From Pseudomonas libanensis (GTDB lineage: Bacteria > Pseudomonadota > Gammaproteobacteria > Pseudomonadales > Pseudomonadaceae): a stretch of 64,000 nucleotides of DNA. The DNA lies in NCBI RefSeq assembly GCF_001439685.1, contig NZ_JYLH01000016.1, positions 83,336 to 147,335 on the forward strand. The letters run 5' to 3'. Positions 1-6,702 of the stretch are shown piece after piece. The position numbers were made by a program, and so were the translations under genes. The notes beneath the pieces were generated by a model. That model saw nothing but the letters and a program-made list of their open reading frames with translations. It searched no databases and had not been told where the DNA came from. The stretch's first letter is position 1, and each line of letters starts with the position of its first letter.

Positions 1-360
1 GCCGCAATCGCGGGCCTGGCACCAGAACAGCAATTGCGCGCCGTTGGCCTGCAAGGCTTCGCGCGTTGCCGTGAAGGCCGCACTGGAACTGTGCTCGGCG
101 GGCATTTCATAGGTGATTGCAGTGGCTTGGCCGCGTGCGGTGGCCTGGCCCTCGTAGCGCAACTGGCCGCTGATCTTGCGGATCGCGCCCATGGGGTAGA
201 TGCGTTCTTTTTCCTCAGCGGGGCGATAATCGACGATCTGCGCGTCAACCTGGCGGGCCACGGCAGGCAGATCCTGGCTGCCCGGCACGTCAGCGGCGAA
301 CACCAGGGGGCTGAAACAGCAAAGGCCAAGGGCACGGAGACATCCTTTACCCAGGCTCAT
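1..360 (-). CDS. DUF4892 family exported protein (N-terminal part; runs off window start)
   Basis: The 120 codons visible start with a typical Sec signal peptide (basic MSLGKGCLR, hydrophobic core, cleavage near VFAAD) followed by a periplasmic-looking segment containing DYRPAEEKERIYPMG and an FWCQARDCG stretch where the window ends. This pattern fits the DUF4892 proteins found at the end of the PA1617-PA1624-like gene run in pseudomonads; some relatives continue into an OmpA-like C-terminal domain, which cannot be checked here. The ATG at 360 has no good ribosome binding site of its own but overlaps (ATGA) the stop of an 18-codon reading frame that does have one, so translation may be coupled. 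It is the last visible member of the minus-strand hydrolase and acyl-CoA ligase run. Function unknown. Confidence 0.65.
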   Translation of the reverse strand, partial: MSLGKGCLRALGLCCFSPLVFAADVPGSQDLPAVARQVDAQIVDYRPAEEKERIYPMGAIRKISGQLRYEGQATARGQATAITYEMPAEHSSSAAFTATREALQANGAQLLFWCQARDCG

Positions 361-413
361 CGGATCAATGGGCCCTGGCCGATGGGGGTGACAGCGGTAT
401 TGAGTGTGTACAT
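357..413 (-). other. Possible 18-codon leader ORF coupled to the DUF4892 gene
   Basis: Reading on the minus strand, AAGGGAGTCAACC-ATG opens an 18-codon frame (MYTLNTAVTPIGQGPLIR). Its TGA overlaps the ATG of the DUF4892 gene as ATGA. The spacing and strength of this ribosome binding site are clearly better than anything in front of the DUF4892 ATG. It may be a translated leader that feeds ribosomes to the downstream start, or a remnant. There is no evidence that the peptide itself has a function. Confidence 0.35.
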
Positions 414-462
414 GGTTGACTCCCTTTCAATCCGCCCAGCCTCGGCAGTTGACCGCGCCAAG

Positions 463-1317
463 TCAAGGCGCGGAGAAGAACCGATTGAAACAGTCTGCAA
501 CAAGAGCGGCGCCGGGCTCGTCATTCAGGTGTAAATGATGGCCACCTGGCAGCGTGGTGACGGTGAAGGGCAGTTGGGAAAGCAATTCGGCATGTTTCGC
601 CAGCATGCCGTCAGCCGCGACCACCAACTGCGTAGGGCAACCTACGCGCCTTACGAAAGCCATGGCCTGCTCATCGGTCAGGCGCGTCGGCGATGCCAAG
701 GTCAGGCGGCTGTCGCTGCGCCAGGTGTAACCGCCAGGCACTGGCATCAGGCCGCGCTGGGCCAGCAGTTCGGCGGCTTCACGACTGACCGCCACCACGC
801 CCTTCATCCGCGCCTCAACCGCTCGATCGAGCGTGCCGTAGACAGGCTTGCGCTTGTCTTGCAGGCTCATTTGCGCCTGCAAGGCCATGCCCAGGCGCTC
901 GGCCGCGTTCTCGGCACTGGCAGTCGGAGGGATCACGCCATCGATCAAACCCAGGTGCGTCACACGCTCCGGCAAGGCTCCGGCCAGCACCAGGGAGACG
1001 ATGGCACCCAGGGAATGGCCAAGTAATGCAAAACGTTGCCAGCCCAATTGCTCGGCGACCTGCAGCGCGTCATAGACATAATCCCACAAGGCATAACCGG
1101 CCCCTGCCGGACGATGGTCCGAGTGCCCGTGCCCCGCCAGATCCAGCGCGACAATACGCAAGCCGTGCAGCTTGGGCGCCAGGCGCGCAAAACTGTTGGC
1201 GTTGTCCAGCCAGCCATGCAGGGCGATCACCGGCAGGCCATCCTCGGGGCCGAACAGATGAGCCGCCAACTCGATGTGCGGCAGGCTCAGGCGAACTTCT
1301 TCGACAGGTATGCTCAT
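463..1317 (-). CDS. alpha/beta hydrolase (PA1622-like)
   Basis: A 284-residue cytoplasmic alpha/beta hydrolase fold protein. The N-terminal strand region leads to an ALHGWLDNANSF oxyanion-type HG motif, then the nucleophile elbow LLGHSLGAI, and near the C-terminus GGHHLHLNDEP, which supplies the catalytic histidine. The start MSIPVEE at 1317 is chosen because its ATG overlaps the TGA of the upstream hydrolase gene as ATGA; a start nine codons further up would run deeper into that gene. The substrate cannot be read from sequence; esterases and C-C hydrolases share this architecture. Its position directly behind a paralogous hydrolase, a thioesterase and an acyl-CoA ligase suggests ester or acyl metabolism (inference). 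Confidence 0.8.
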   Translation of the reverse strand: MSIPVEEVRLSLPHIELAAHLFGPEDGLPVIALHGWLDNANSFARLAPKLHGLRIVALDLAGHGHSDHRPAGAGYALWDYVYDALQVAEQLGWQRFALLGHSLGAIVSLVLAGALPERVTHLGLIDGVIPPTASAENAAERLGMALQAQMSLQDKRKPVYGTLDRAVEARMKGVVAVSREAAELLAQRGLMPVPGGYTWRSDSRLTLASPTRLTDEQAMAFVRRVGCPTQLVVAADGMLAKHAELLSQLPFTVTTLPGGHHLHLNDEPGAALVADCFNRFFSAP

Positions 1318-2117
1318 GCGCAACTGCGCTCGCGGGCTTGCCAACGGGCGAACAGGTTCTTGATCAAGGTGGCGGTGTCCTGAGGGCGTTCCAGGGGAAA
1401 CATATGGCCGCCCGGCATGGTGAGCATTTCGCCCATGGGCAGGCGGTCGACGCCACTGGCATGGTGGCGCATCACCACACGGCTCTGGCGCCCACGCACC
1501 ACCGCCAGCGGCACCTTCAATTGGCGCACCTGGCCCGGGCTGGTATGGGGTACGCCGCGATAGATGCTGATTTCGGTGGCCGGATCGAAACGCAGGCGCA
1601 GGCGGTCGCCCACTTGCTGCAGGCCATGTTGCAGGTACGCGTCAAAACAATCGGGGTCGAAGCCACGAAACAGGGTCTTGCCGGCAAAATAGCTGCGTGC
1701 GGCGTCAAGGTCGGTGAACTCTTCACGGCGGCCGAGGGTGCGCCCAGCCGGCGTCAGGCGGTCGATAAAGCCAAAACGCTTGGCGGCACGGATCACCCAG
1801 CGGTCCGCCCGGGTCAGCACCGGCGAATCCAGCATTACCACGCCCCGGTACAACTGCGGGCAACGCATGGCTGCGTGCAAGTGCAGCACGCCCCCGAGGG
1901 AATGGCCCACGCCCCACACCGGCTCTGGCTGCTGTTCCAGATGGTGGATCAACTCATCCACCAGGTTCTGCCAGTTATCATCCACCGGGAACCTGGGGTC
2001 GTGACCGTGCTGCGGCAGGTGCGCCACCGTATATTCCGGGGCCAAGGCGGCAAACAGCTTGCCGTAGGTGGCCGATGGGAAGCCATTGGCGTGGGTAAAA
2101 AACACATGCTGCGGCAT
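1314..2117 (-). CDS. alpha/beta hydrolase (PA1621-like)
   Basis: A 267-residue alpha/beta hydrolase. It opens with VFFTHANGFPSATY (HANG in place of the usual HGxx), has the nucleophile motif GVGHSLGGVLHLHAA and a C-terminal GGHMFPLERP carrying the catalytic histidine. HANGFP-type hydrolases are widespread in gammaproteobacteria and largely uncharacterised. The stop codon overlaps the start of the next hydrolase by four bases. About 97 bases separate it from the upstream thioesterase, so a secondary promoter is possible. No signal peptide is visible. The family assignment is firm, the substrate unknown. Confidence 0.8.
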   Translation of the reverse strand: MPQHVFFTHANGFPSATYGKLFAALAPEYTVAHLPQHGHDPRFPVDDNWQNLVDELIHHLEQQPEPVWGVGHSLGGVLHLHAAMRCPQLYRGVVMLDSPVLTRADRWVIRAAKRFGFIDRLTPAGRTLGRREEFTDLDAARSYFAGKTLFRGFDPDCFDAYLQHGLQQVGDRLRLRFDPATEISIYRGVPHTSPGQVRQLKVPLAVVRGRQSRVVMRHHASGVDRLPMGEMLTMPGGHMFPLERPQDTATLIKNLFARWQARERSCA

Positions 2118-2214
2118 ACAGGTTCCATCGACGAAAACAGAGGTGGATTGTCACCATGCCGGCGTCCTGCGGCAATGACTGTAACTGCCAGGAATGATGA
2201 CACTCACGCCACGC

Positions 2215-2658
2215 CTATCGCGCCGGCAGTTTTTCGCCCAGCGGCACCACGGCCATGGTCAGGCGCGAGATACAACTGGCCTTGCCGTCGTCGCTGCTCA
2301 GGCGGATGTCCCACACCTGGGTCGTGCGTCCGATATGAATGGCCTTGGCCACCGCCGTCACCCGCCCGCTGCGCACGCCACGCAGGTGGTTGGCGTTGAC
2401 TTCCAGGCCCACGCAATAGAACTTGCTCGCGTCGATGCACAGGTAAGCCGCCATGGAACCGACACTCTCGGCCAGCACCACCGAGGCGCCGCCGTGCAAC
2501 AGCCCGTAAGGCTGATGGGTGCGGTGATCGACCACCATGCTGGCGGTGAGGGATTCGTCGTCGAAGCTTTCGAAACGAATATCCAGCAACTCGCCGATGG
2601 TGTTTTTCTGCATCGCATTGAGTTGTTCGATATTCGGTTGGGTGCGCCACAGGCTCAT
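2215..2658 (-). CDS. Hotdog-fold acyl-CoA thioesterase (PaaI/MenI type)
   Basis: A 147-residue single-domain hotdog thioesterase. The signature QPYGLLHGGASVVLAESVGSMAA (residues about 49-71) contains the HGG turn and the downstream catalytic Glu of the PaaI/YdiI (MenI) group, and the C-terminal part has the usual RTTQVWDIRL strand. Such enzymes hydrolyse acyl- or aroyl-CoA thioesters in the cytoplasm. It lies 30 bases downstream of the acyl-CoA ligase stop, so ligase and thioesterase are probably co-transcribed and act on the same or related CoA esters (inference). The specific substrate is not known; pseudomonads do not make menaquinone, so a MenI role is unlikely. Confidence 0.82.
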   Translation of the reverse strand: MSLWRTQPNIEQLNAMQKNTIGELLDIRFESFDDESLTASMVVDHRTHQPYGLLHGGASVVLAESVGSMAAYLCIDASKFYCVGLEVNANHLRGVRSGRVTAVAKAIHIGRTTQVWDIRLSSDDGKASCISRLTMAVVPLGEKLPAR

Positions 2659-2688
2659 AGGATTGTCCTTGTTGATTTTATTACGTGC

Positions 2689-4338
2689 CTAATCCTGCCA
2701 CAGAATGGTTTCGGTGCGCGCGCTCCATGCCTGCAATTGTGGCCCGTACGTCGACTCGATCACGTTGCGCTTGATCTTCAAGGTCGGGGTCAGGAAGCCG
2801 TTTTCCACCGCCCAACTGTCTTTCACCACTACCAGTTGGCGCAGGCGCTCATGTTTATCCAGGACAGCGTTGATCTGTTCCAGCCAGCGTTCAAGACCGG
2901 CGCCAAGGGTTCGGTGGTCCTCATGCGGCGCCGACAACACACAAAGCCCTATCGGCGCGCCGAGCCCCTCCCCGACCACACAGACCTGTTCGATGCGCGC
3001 ATGTTCGGCCAGGCGATTTTCGATCGGTGCCGGGGCCACGTATTTGCCTTTGCTCGTCTTGAAGATCTCCTTGAGGCGCCCGGTCAGGCGCAGGCGGCCG
3101 TCAGGGTCCTGCTCACCCTTGTCACCGGTACGCAGGAAGCCGTCCTCGGTGAGCGTTTCAGCGGTTTTCTGCGGGTCCTTGAAATAGCCCAGCATGGTCG
3201 CGCCGCTGCGCACCTGCACCTCGCCCGCCGGATCGATGCGCACTTCCACGCCAGGGCATGGCAGGCCGATCCAGCCTAGCTTCTGTGCACCCGGGGTACA
3301 CACATGGGAATAGCCACAGTTTTCGCTCATGCCATACACCTCCAGCACGTCCAGGCCCAGGCGCTGATACCAGCGCAACAGCGCCTCGGGCACCGGTGCT
3401 GCGCCGGACAGGGCGATGCGCAGCGCATCCAGCCCCAGGCCCGCCAGCACTTTATGGCCGACACGCTTGCCGATGAACGGCAGGCGCAGCAGGGTCTCGA
3501 GGCGCTTTTCCGGGAGCTTGGCGTAGACCCCCAGTTGGAATCTGGTCCAGATGCGGGGCACGCCAAACAACGCCGTCGGCCGTGCCCTGCGCAAATCGGT
3601 CAGGAAGGTCTCCAGGCTTTGCGCAAAAAACACGGTTTGCCCGGTGTAGATCGAGGCCATTTCCACAAACATGCGTTCGGCCACATGGCACAGCGGCAGG
3701 TAGGACAGCAGCCGGTCTTCTTCCCCCAGGCCAAACAACTCGGTGCCGCGGGTAGCGGCAAAGCCCAGGGCACCGAACGTGTGCATCACGCCTTTGGGCA
3801 GCCCGGTCGTCCCGGAGGTATAGACAATGGTGGCCAGTGTCGAGGCAAGGGGTTCGGGGTTGTCCTGGATCGGTGAGCAGGCTTGCAGGTCCGCCCAGCT
3901 GAAATCGAACGTCCCCGCCGGGCACAGCGGCAGGCCGATGGTCGGCACACCCGCTGGAATACCCGGCGCCATCGCCGGCCAGTCATCCAGCTTGCCGATC
4001 AACGCCAACGCCGCCTCGGAATGGGTCAGAACGTGGGTAACGGAGTCGGCGGTGAGATTGGGATAGAGCGGCACCGAGACATGCCCGGCCATCCAGATGG
4101 CCAGGTCGGCGATGATCCAATGCGCACAGTTTTTTGAGATCAAGGCGATGTGCGAGCCCTGGGGCAACTCCCGGGCACGCAGCCAATGGGCGGCGCACCG
4201 GGCCTGGTGGCCAACATCGCCCCAGGTGAGGGTCTGCACCTCGCCGCCATCGAGGGGCTGCACCAGGAAGACCTTGCGCGGGTGCCGCGCTTCACGCTCG
4301 AAGAAAACCTGCAACGGCAAACGAAAAGCGACAGGCAT
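2689..4338 (-). CDS. AMP-forming acyl-CoA synthetase (PA1617-like)
   Basis: A 549-residue ANL-superfamily adenylating enzyme. The P-loop-like motif IVYTSGTTGLPKG is at residues 171-183, the aromatic/YGMSE segment (LEVYGMSENCGYSH) lies mid-protein, and the hinge region reads RTGDKGEQDPDGRLRLTGR followed by KEIFKTSKGKYVAP. This pattern matches long-chain fatty acid-CoA ligases, which activate carboxylic acids through an acyl-adenylate. The start MPVAFRL at 4338 is chosen because AAAGGAG lies eight to nine bases upstream; a longer frame has no such site and would include the palindromic operator. It heads the run ligase, thioesterase, hydrolase, hydrolase, DUF4892. The likely substrate is a medium or long fatty acid, not proven. 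Confidence 0.85.
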   Translation of the reverse strand: MPVAFRLPLQVFFEREARHPRKVFLVQPLDGGEVQTLTWGDVGHQARCAAHWLRARELPQGSHIALISKNCAHWIIADLAIWMAGHVSVPLYPNLTADSVTHVLTHSEAALALIGKLDDWPAMAPGIPAGVPTIGLPLCPAGTFDFSWADLQACSPIQDNPEPLASTLATIVYTSGTTGLPKGVMHTFGALGFAATRGTELFGLGEEDRLLSYLPLCHVAERMFVEMASIYTGQTVFFAQSLETFLTDLRRARPTALFGVPRIWTRFQLGVYAKLPEKRLETLLRLPFIGKRVGHKVLAGLGLDALRIALSGAAPVPEALLRWYQRLGLDVLEVYGMSENCGYSHVCTPGAQKLGWIGLPCPGVEVRIDPAGEVQVRSGATMLGYFKDPQKTAETLTEDGFLRTGDKGEQDPDGRLRLTGRLKEIFKTSKGKYVAPAPIENRLAEHARIEQVCVVGEGLGAPIGLCVLSAPHEDHRTLGAGLERWLEQINAVLDKHERLRQLVVVKDSWAVENGFLTPTLKIKRNVIESTYGPQLQAWSARTETILWQD

Positions 4339-4365
4339 GGGACGCGCTCCTTTGTGATCCGCCAA

Positions 4366-4403
4366 ACAGTCAACCAAGCACTTGCTTGGTTGACTGTATA
4401 GCA
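4366..4403 (-). promoter_or_regulatory. Extended -10 promoter overlapping a 15+15 bp palindromic operator
   Basis: A perfect inverted repeat (ACAGTCAACCAAGCA at 4366-4380, two-base centre, complementary arm 4383-4397) lies 28 bases upstream of the acyl-CoA ligase ATG. On the minus strand it starts exactly at an extended -10 element, TGCTATACA (4395-4403). An operator in this position would block transcription. The core CCAAGCAnnTGCTTGG resembles operators of TetR-family regulators of fatty-acid genes, but no regulator gene is adjacent. Confidence 0.6.
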
Positions 4404-4530
4404 CATACAAAGGCAACGGCCTGCTGGAGCAATAGGTTATAAGGCCGCTATCGGGCTTAGGCATCTACGTGATTTTGGCGCGGCCCCGGTCAGTCAAGCG
4501 AACGAAATGGTCAAGATAGCGAAGATCCAA

Positions 4531-4620
4531 TGTGGGAGGGGGCTTGCTCCCGATGAGGGAGTGTCAGCAAATGCATCTGGATGCTGACCCACCGCCATCG
4601 GGGGCAAGCCCCATCCCACA
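4531..4620. repeat. REPIN-like paired REP element
   Basis: Two inverted REP sequences (TGTGGGAGGGGGCTTGCTCC at the left, an imperfect complementary copy ending CATCCCACA at the right) face each other across about 40 bases. It occupies the gap of about 340 bases between sixA and the acyl-CoA ligase gene, which otherwise holds only the ligase promoter. Confidence 0.85.
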
Positions 4621-4678
4621 TTTAGATCGTCGTCAGGCCACAAGTCCAGCGTCGCACCAACGCTGTGTAAATACCTAT

Positions 4679-5128
4679 CTACGGATTCTTCACATCGACC
4701 AGGCTCATCAAGCCGGCCAGCGGAAAGTCCCCCTCAAGCTCTGCGAGGCTGGCCGTGTACATCGGCTGTGGCTGGCGCTGATGCCCGTGCAGCAGGAAGC
4801 TGATCAGGCTACCCACCAGGGGTTGGTGGCTGACCAGCAGCACGTTGTCGTCGGTGTCGAGTTTTTCCAGCACCTGCTGCGGGTTACCATCGGGCGTCAG
4901 CCACGGCACCGTACGGATCTGCGGCTTGAACCCCAACGCTTCCTGCACCAGATGCGCCGTCTGCTGCGCCCGCACATAGGGGCTCGCGATGATGGCGCTG
5001 AGGGGCTGGCCAATCAGGTGCGCAGCGCTGCGCAATACTTCGGCGCGCCCATGCTCGGTGAGGTTGCGTTCGACGTCGGTACGGGCATGCGCTTGGGCCT
5101 CACCGTGGCGCAGAATCCACAACTTCAT
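4679..5128 (-). CDS. sixA: Phosphohistidine phosphatase SixA
   Basis: A 149-residue histidine phosphatase (phosphoglycerate mutase-like) domain. The catalytic RHG is at the extreme N-terminus (MKLWILRHGEAQAH), a conserved Arg follows in ASPYVRAQQTA, and the second catalytic histidine is in VLLVSHQPLVGSLISF. This compact arrangement is characteristic of SixA, which dephosphorylates histidine-containing phosphotransfer proteins (ArcB HPt and PtsO/NPr in E. coli). The ATG overlaps the TGA of the DUF4389 gene upstream as ATGA, so the two are translationally coupled. Length matches the family. Confidence 0.88.
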   Translation of the reverse strand: MKLWILRHGEAQAHARTDVERNLTEHGRAEVLRSAAHLIGQPLSAIIASPYVRAQQTAHLVQEALGFKPQIRTVPWLTPDGNPQQVLEKLDTDDNVLLVSHQPLVGSLISFLLHGHQRQPQPMYTASLAELEGDFPLAGLMSLVDVKNP

Positions 5129-5472
5129 AGTTTTGGCTCTTCATCACGCACGGGGTGCGGAGTCGGTGGCACGCTGTGAGCGGCTTCGCCTTCCGGGGCA
5201 CGCGGGGCTGGCCAATCGGCGAACGGCCAGGGCTTTTGCTCAGTGTGGAAGCAGCCGAAGCGACCGATCTGCGCGAGGAACTGGCTGAGGCTGTCACCAA
5301 AGTTCATCAGGCCCAGGTTAGGCGCGCCGTAGATCAGACGGTAAACCAGCTGCACCACCACCAGCGCGCCGAGCAGCAATTGCGCCACCTGCCACACCAG
5401 CGCGAATACCAGCATCCACAGGACGCGCAAGGCAATCGACTCGTATTTGGGCGGGGCTTTCGGATCGTTCAT
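5125..5472 (-). CDS. DUF4389 membrane protein
   Basis: A 115-residue protein with an N-terminal basic segment, one long hydrophobic stretch (residues about 17-45, VLWMLVFALVWQVAQLLLGALVV) and a polar, proline-rich cytoplasmic tail. FGDSLSQFLAQIGRFG is the conserved block of the DUF4389 family. It lies between gpsA (9 bases upstream) and sixA (4-base overlap), an arrangement conserved in pseudomonads. The function is unknown. Confidence 0.75.
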   Translation of the reverse strand: MNDPKAPPKYESIALRVLWMLVFALVWQVAQLLLGALVVVQLVYRLIYGAPNLGLMNFGDSLSQFLAQIGRFGCFHTEQKPWPFADWPAPRAPEGEAAHSVPPTPHPVRDEEPKL

Positions 5473-5481
5473 GATGCGTCC

Positions 5482-6507
5482 TCAGTTGAAACCACTGGTG
5501 GAAATAAAGTCGACATCGGTCTTGGGCTCGGCCCGCATTAGCAGCTCGATGACCTGGTCCAAGGTGCGCCCTTCGAACAGGATCGCGTGCAGCCCGGCGA
5601 CCAGCGGCATATACACGCCGACTTCCTGGGCCTTGGCTTTGAGTACCTTGAGGGTGTTAACCCCTTCGGCCACTTCGCCCAGGCGCGTCACCGCCTCCTC
5701 CAGGCTCAGGCCCTGGCCCAGGGCAAACCCGACCTGATAGTTACGGCTCTTGGGCGATGAGCAGGTGACGATCAAGTCGCCCACGCCTGCCAGGCCGAGG
5801 AACGTCATCGGGTTGGCGCCCTGGTTCACCGCAAAGCGGGTCATCTCGGCCAGGGCGCGGGTGATCAACATGCTCTTGGTGTTTTCCCCCATGCCCAGGG
5901 CCACGGCCATGCCGGCAATGATCGCGTAGACGTTTTTCAGTGCCCCACCCAATTCGACGCCAAAACGGTCGGCGCTGGCATAGACCCGGAAAGTACGGCC
6001 ATGCAACACCGCCTGCACACGCTCGCACAAGGCTTCGTCTTCGCTGGCGACCACCGTGGCCGTCAGGGCGTGCTCGGCGACTTCCCGCGCCAGGTTCGGC
6101 CCGGACAGCACGCCAATGCGTGCCTGAGGCGCGATCTCTGTGAGGATTTCACTCATCAGCTTGAAGGTCTGGGCCTCGATCCCCTTGGTCAGGCTGACCA
6201 GCAGCTTGCCTGCCAGGCGTTCGGCATGGGGGGCCAGCACCGAGCGCAAAGCGCTGGAGGGCAGCGCGACAAAGCACAGGTCGCAGGCCGTGAGGGTGTC
6301 CAGCAGGTCGGTGACCGGCTCGACCGCCGGATGAATCTTGATGCCTTTAAGGTAACGGGGGTTTTCACGATGCACGCGAATCGCTTCGGCCTGCTCGGGG
6401 TCGCGCATCCACTGACGCACCGTCTGGCCGTTCTCGGCCAGCAGGTTAGCCACGGCGGTACCAAAACTTCCGCCTCCCAGGACCGCGATAGGGCGCTGTT
6501 CTGTCAT
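5482..6507 (-). CDS. gpsA: Glycerol-3-phosphate dehydrogenase [NAD(P)+]
   Basis: A 341-residue cytoplasmic enzyme reducing dihydroxyacetone phosphate to sn-glycerol-3-phosphate for phospholipid synthesis. The N-terminal Rossmann motif is VLGGGSFGTAVANLL; the GPNLAREVA and ELGGALKNVYAIIAGMA blocks with the catalytic lysine follow, and SPKSRNYQVG is the usual C-terminal domain motif. The start MTEQRPIAVL at 6507 places the Rossmann strand at the expected distance; an upstream in-frame start would add 26 residues not seen in the family. It is first in the run gpsA-DUF4389-sixA and is divergent from the TonB-dependent receptor gene. Confidence 0.95.
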   Translation of the reverse strand: MTEQRPIAVLGGGSFGTAVANLLAENGQTVRQWMRDPEQAEAIRVHRENPRYLKGIKIHPAVEPVTDLLDTLTACDLCFVALPSSALRSVLAPHAERLAGKLLVSLTKGIEAQTFKLMSEILTEIAPQARIGVLSGPNLAREVAEHALTATVVASEDEALCERVQAVLHGRTFRVYASADRFGVELGGALKNVYAIIAGMAVALGMGENTKSMLITRALAEMTRFAVNQGANPMTFLGLAGVGDLIVTCSSPKSRNYQVGFALGQGLSLEEAVTRLGEVAEGVNTLKVLKAKAQEVGVYMPLVAGLHAILFEGRTLDQVIELLMRAEPKTDVDFISTSGFN

Positions 6508-6702
6508 ATGCAATCCGTTAATCCATACCAGTGGCGATGGCGGCATTATACGGGGCGCCCCGCTTGCGGCCAGCCCCCGTATCAATTCGCACGCCTGTCG
6601 GAAAATGCCACGGCTGTGCTAAGTAATTGCAAATCCGACGACTGGCAAATAGCCCCGCCTCAGTTAACATGGGCGGCTATCCGTCATTAACAAGGCCGTG
6701 CC

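Noticed and set aside
34..534. 166-codon plus-strand frame at the window start
   Set aside because: It lies across the antisense of the DUF4892 gene and the intergenic region, with no motif; the minus-strand product has a clear signal peptide.
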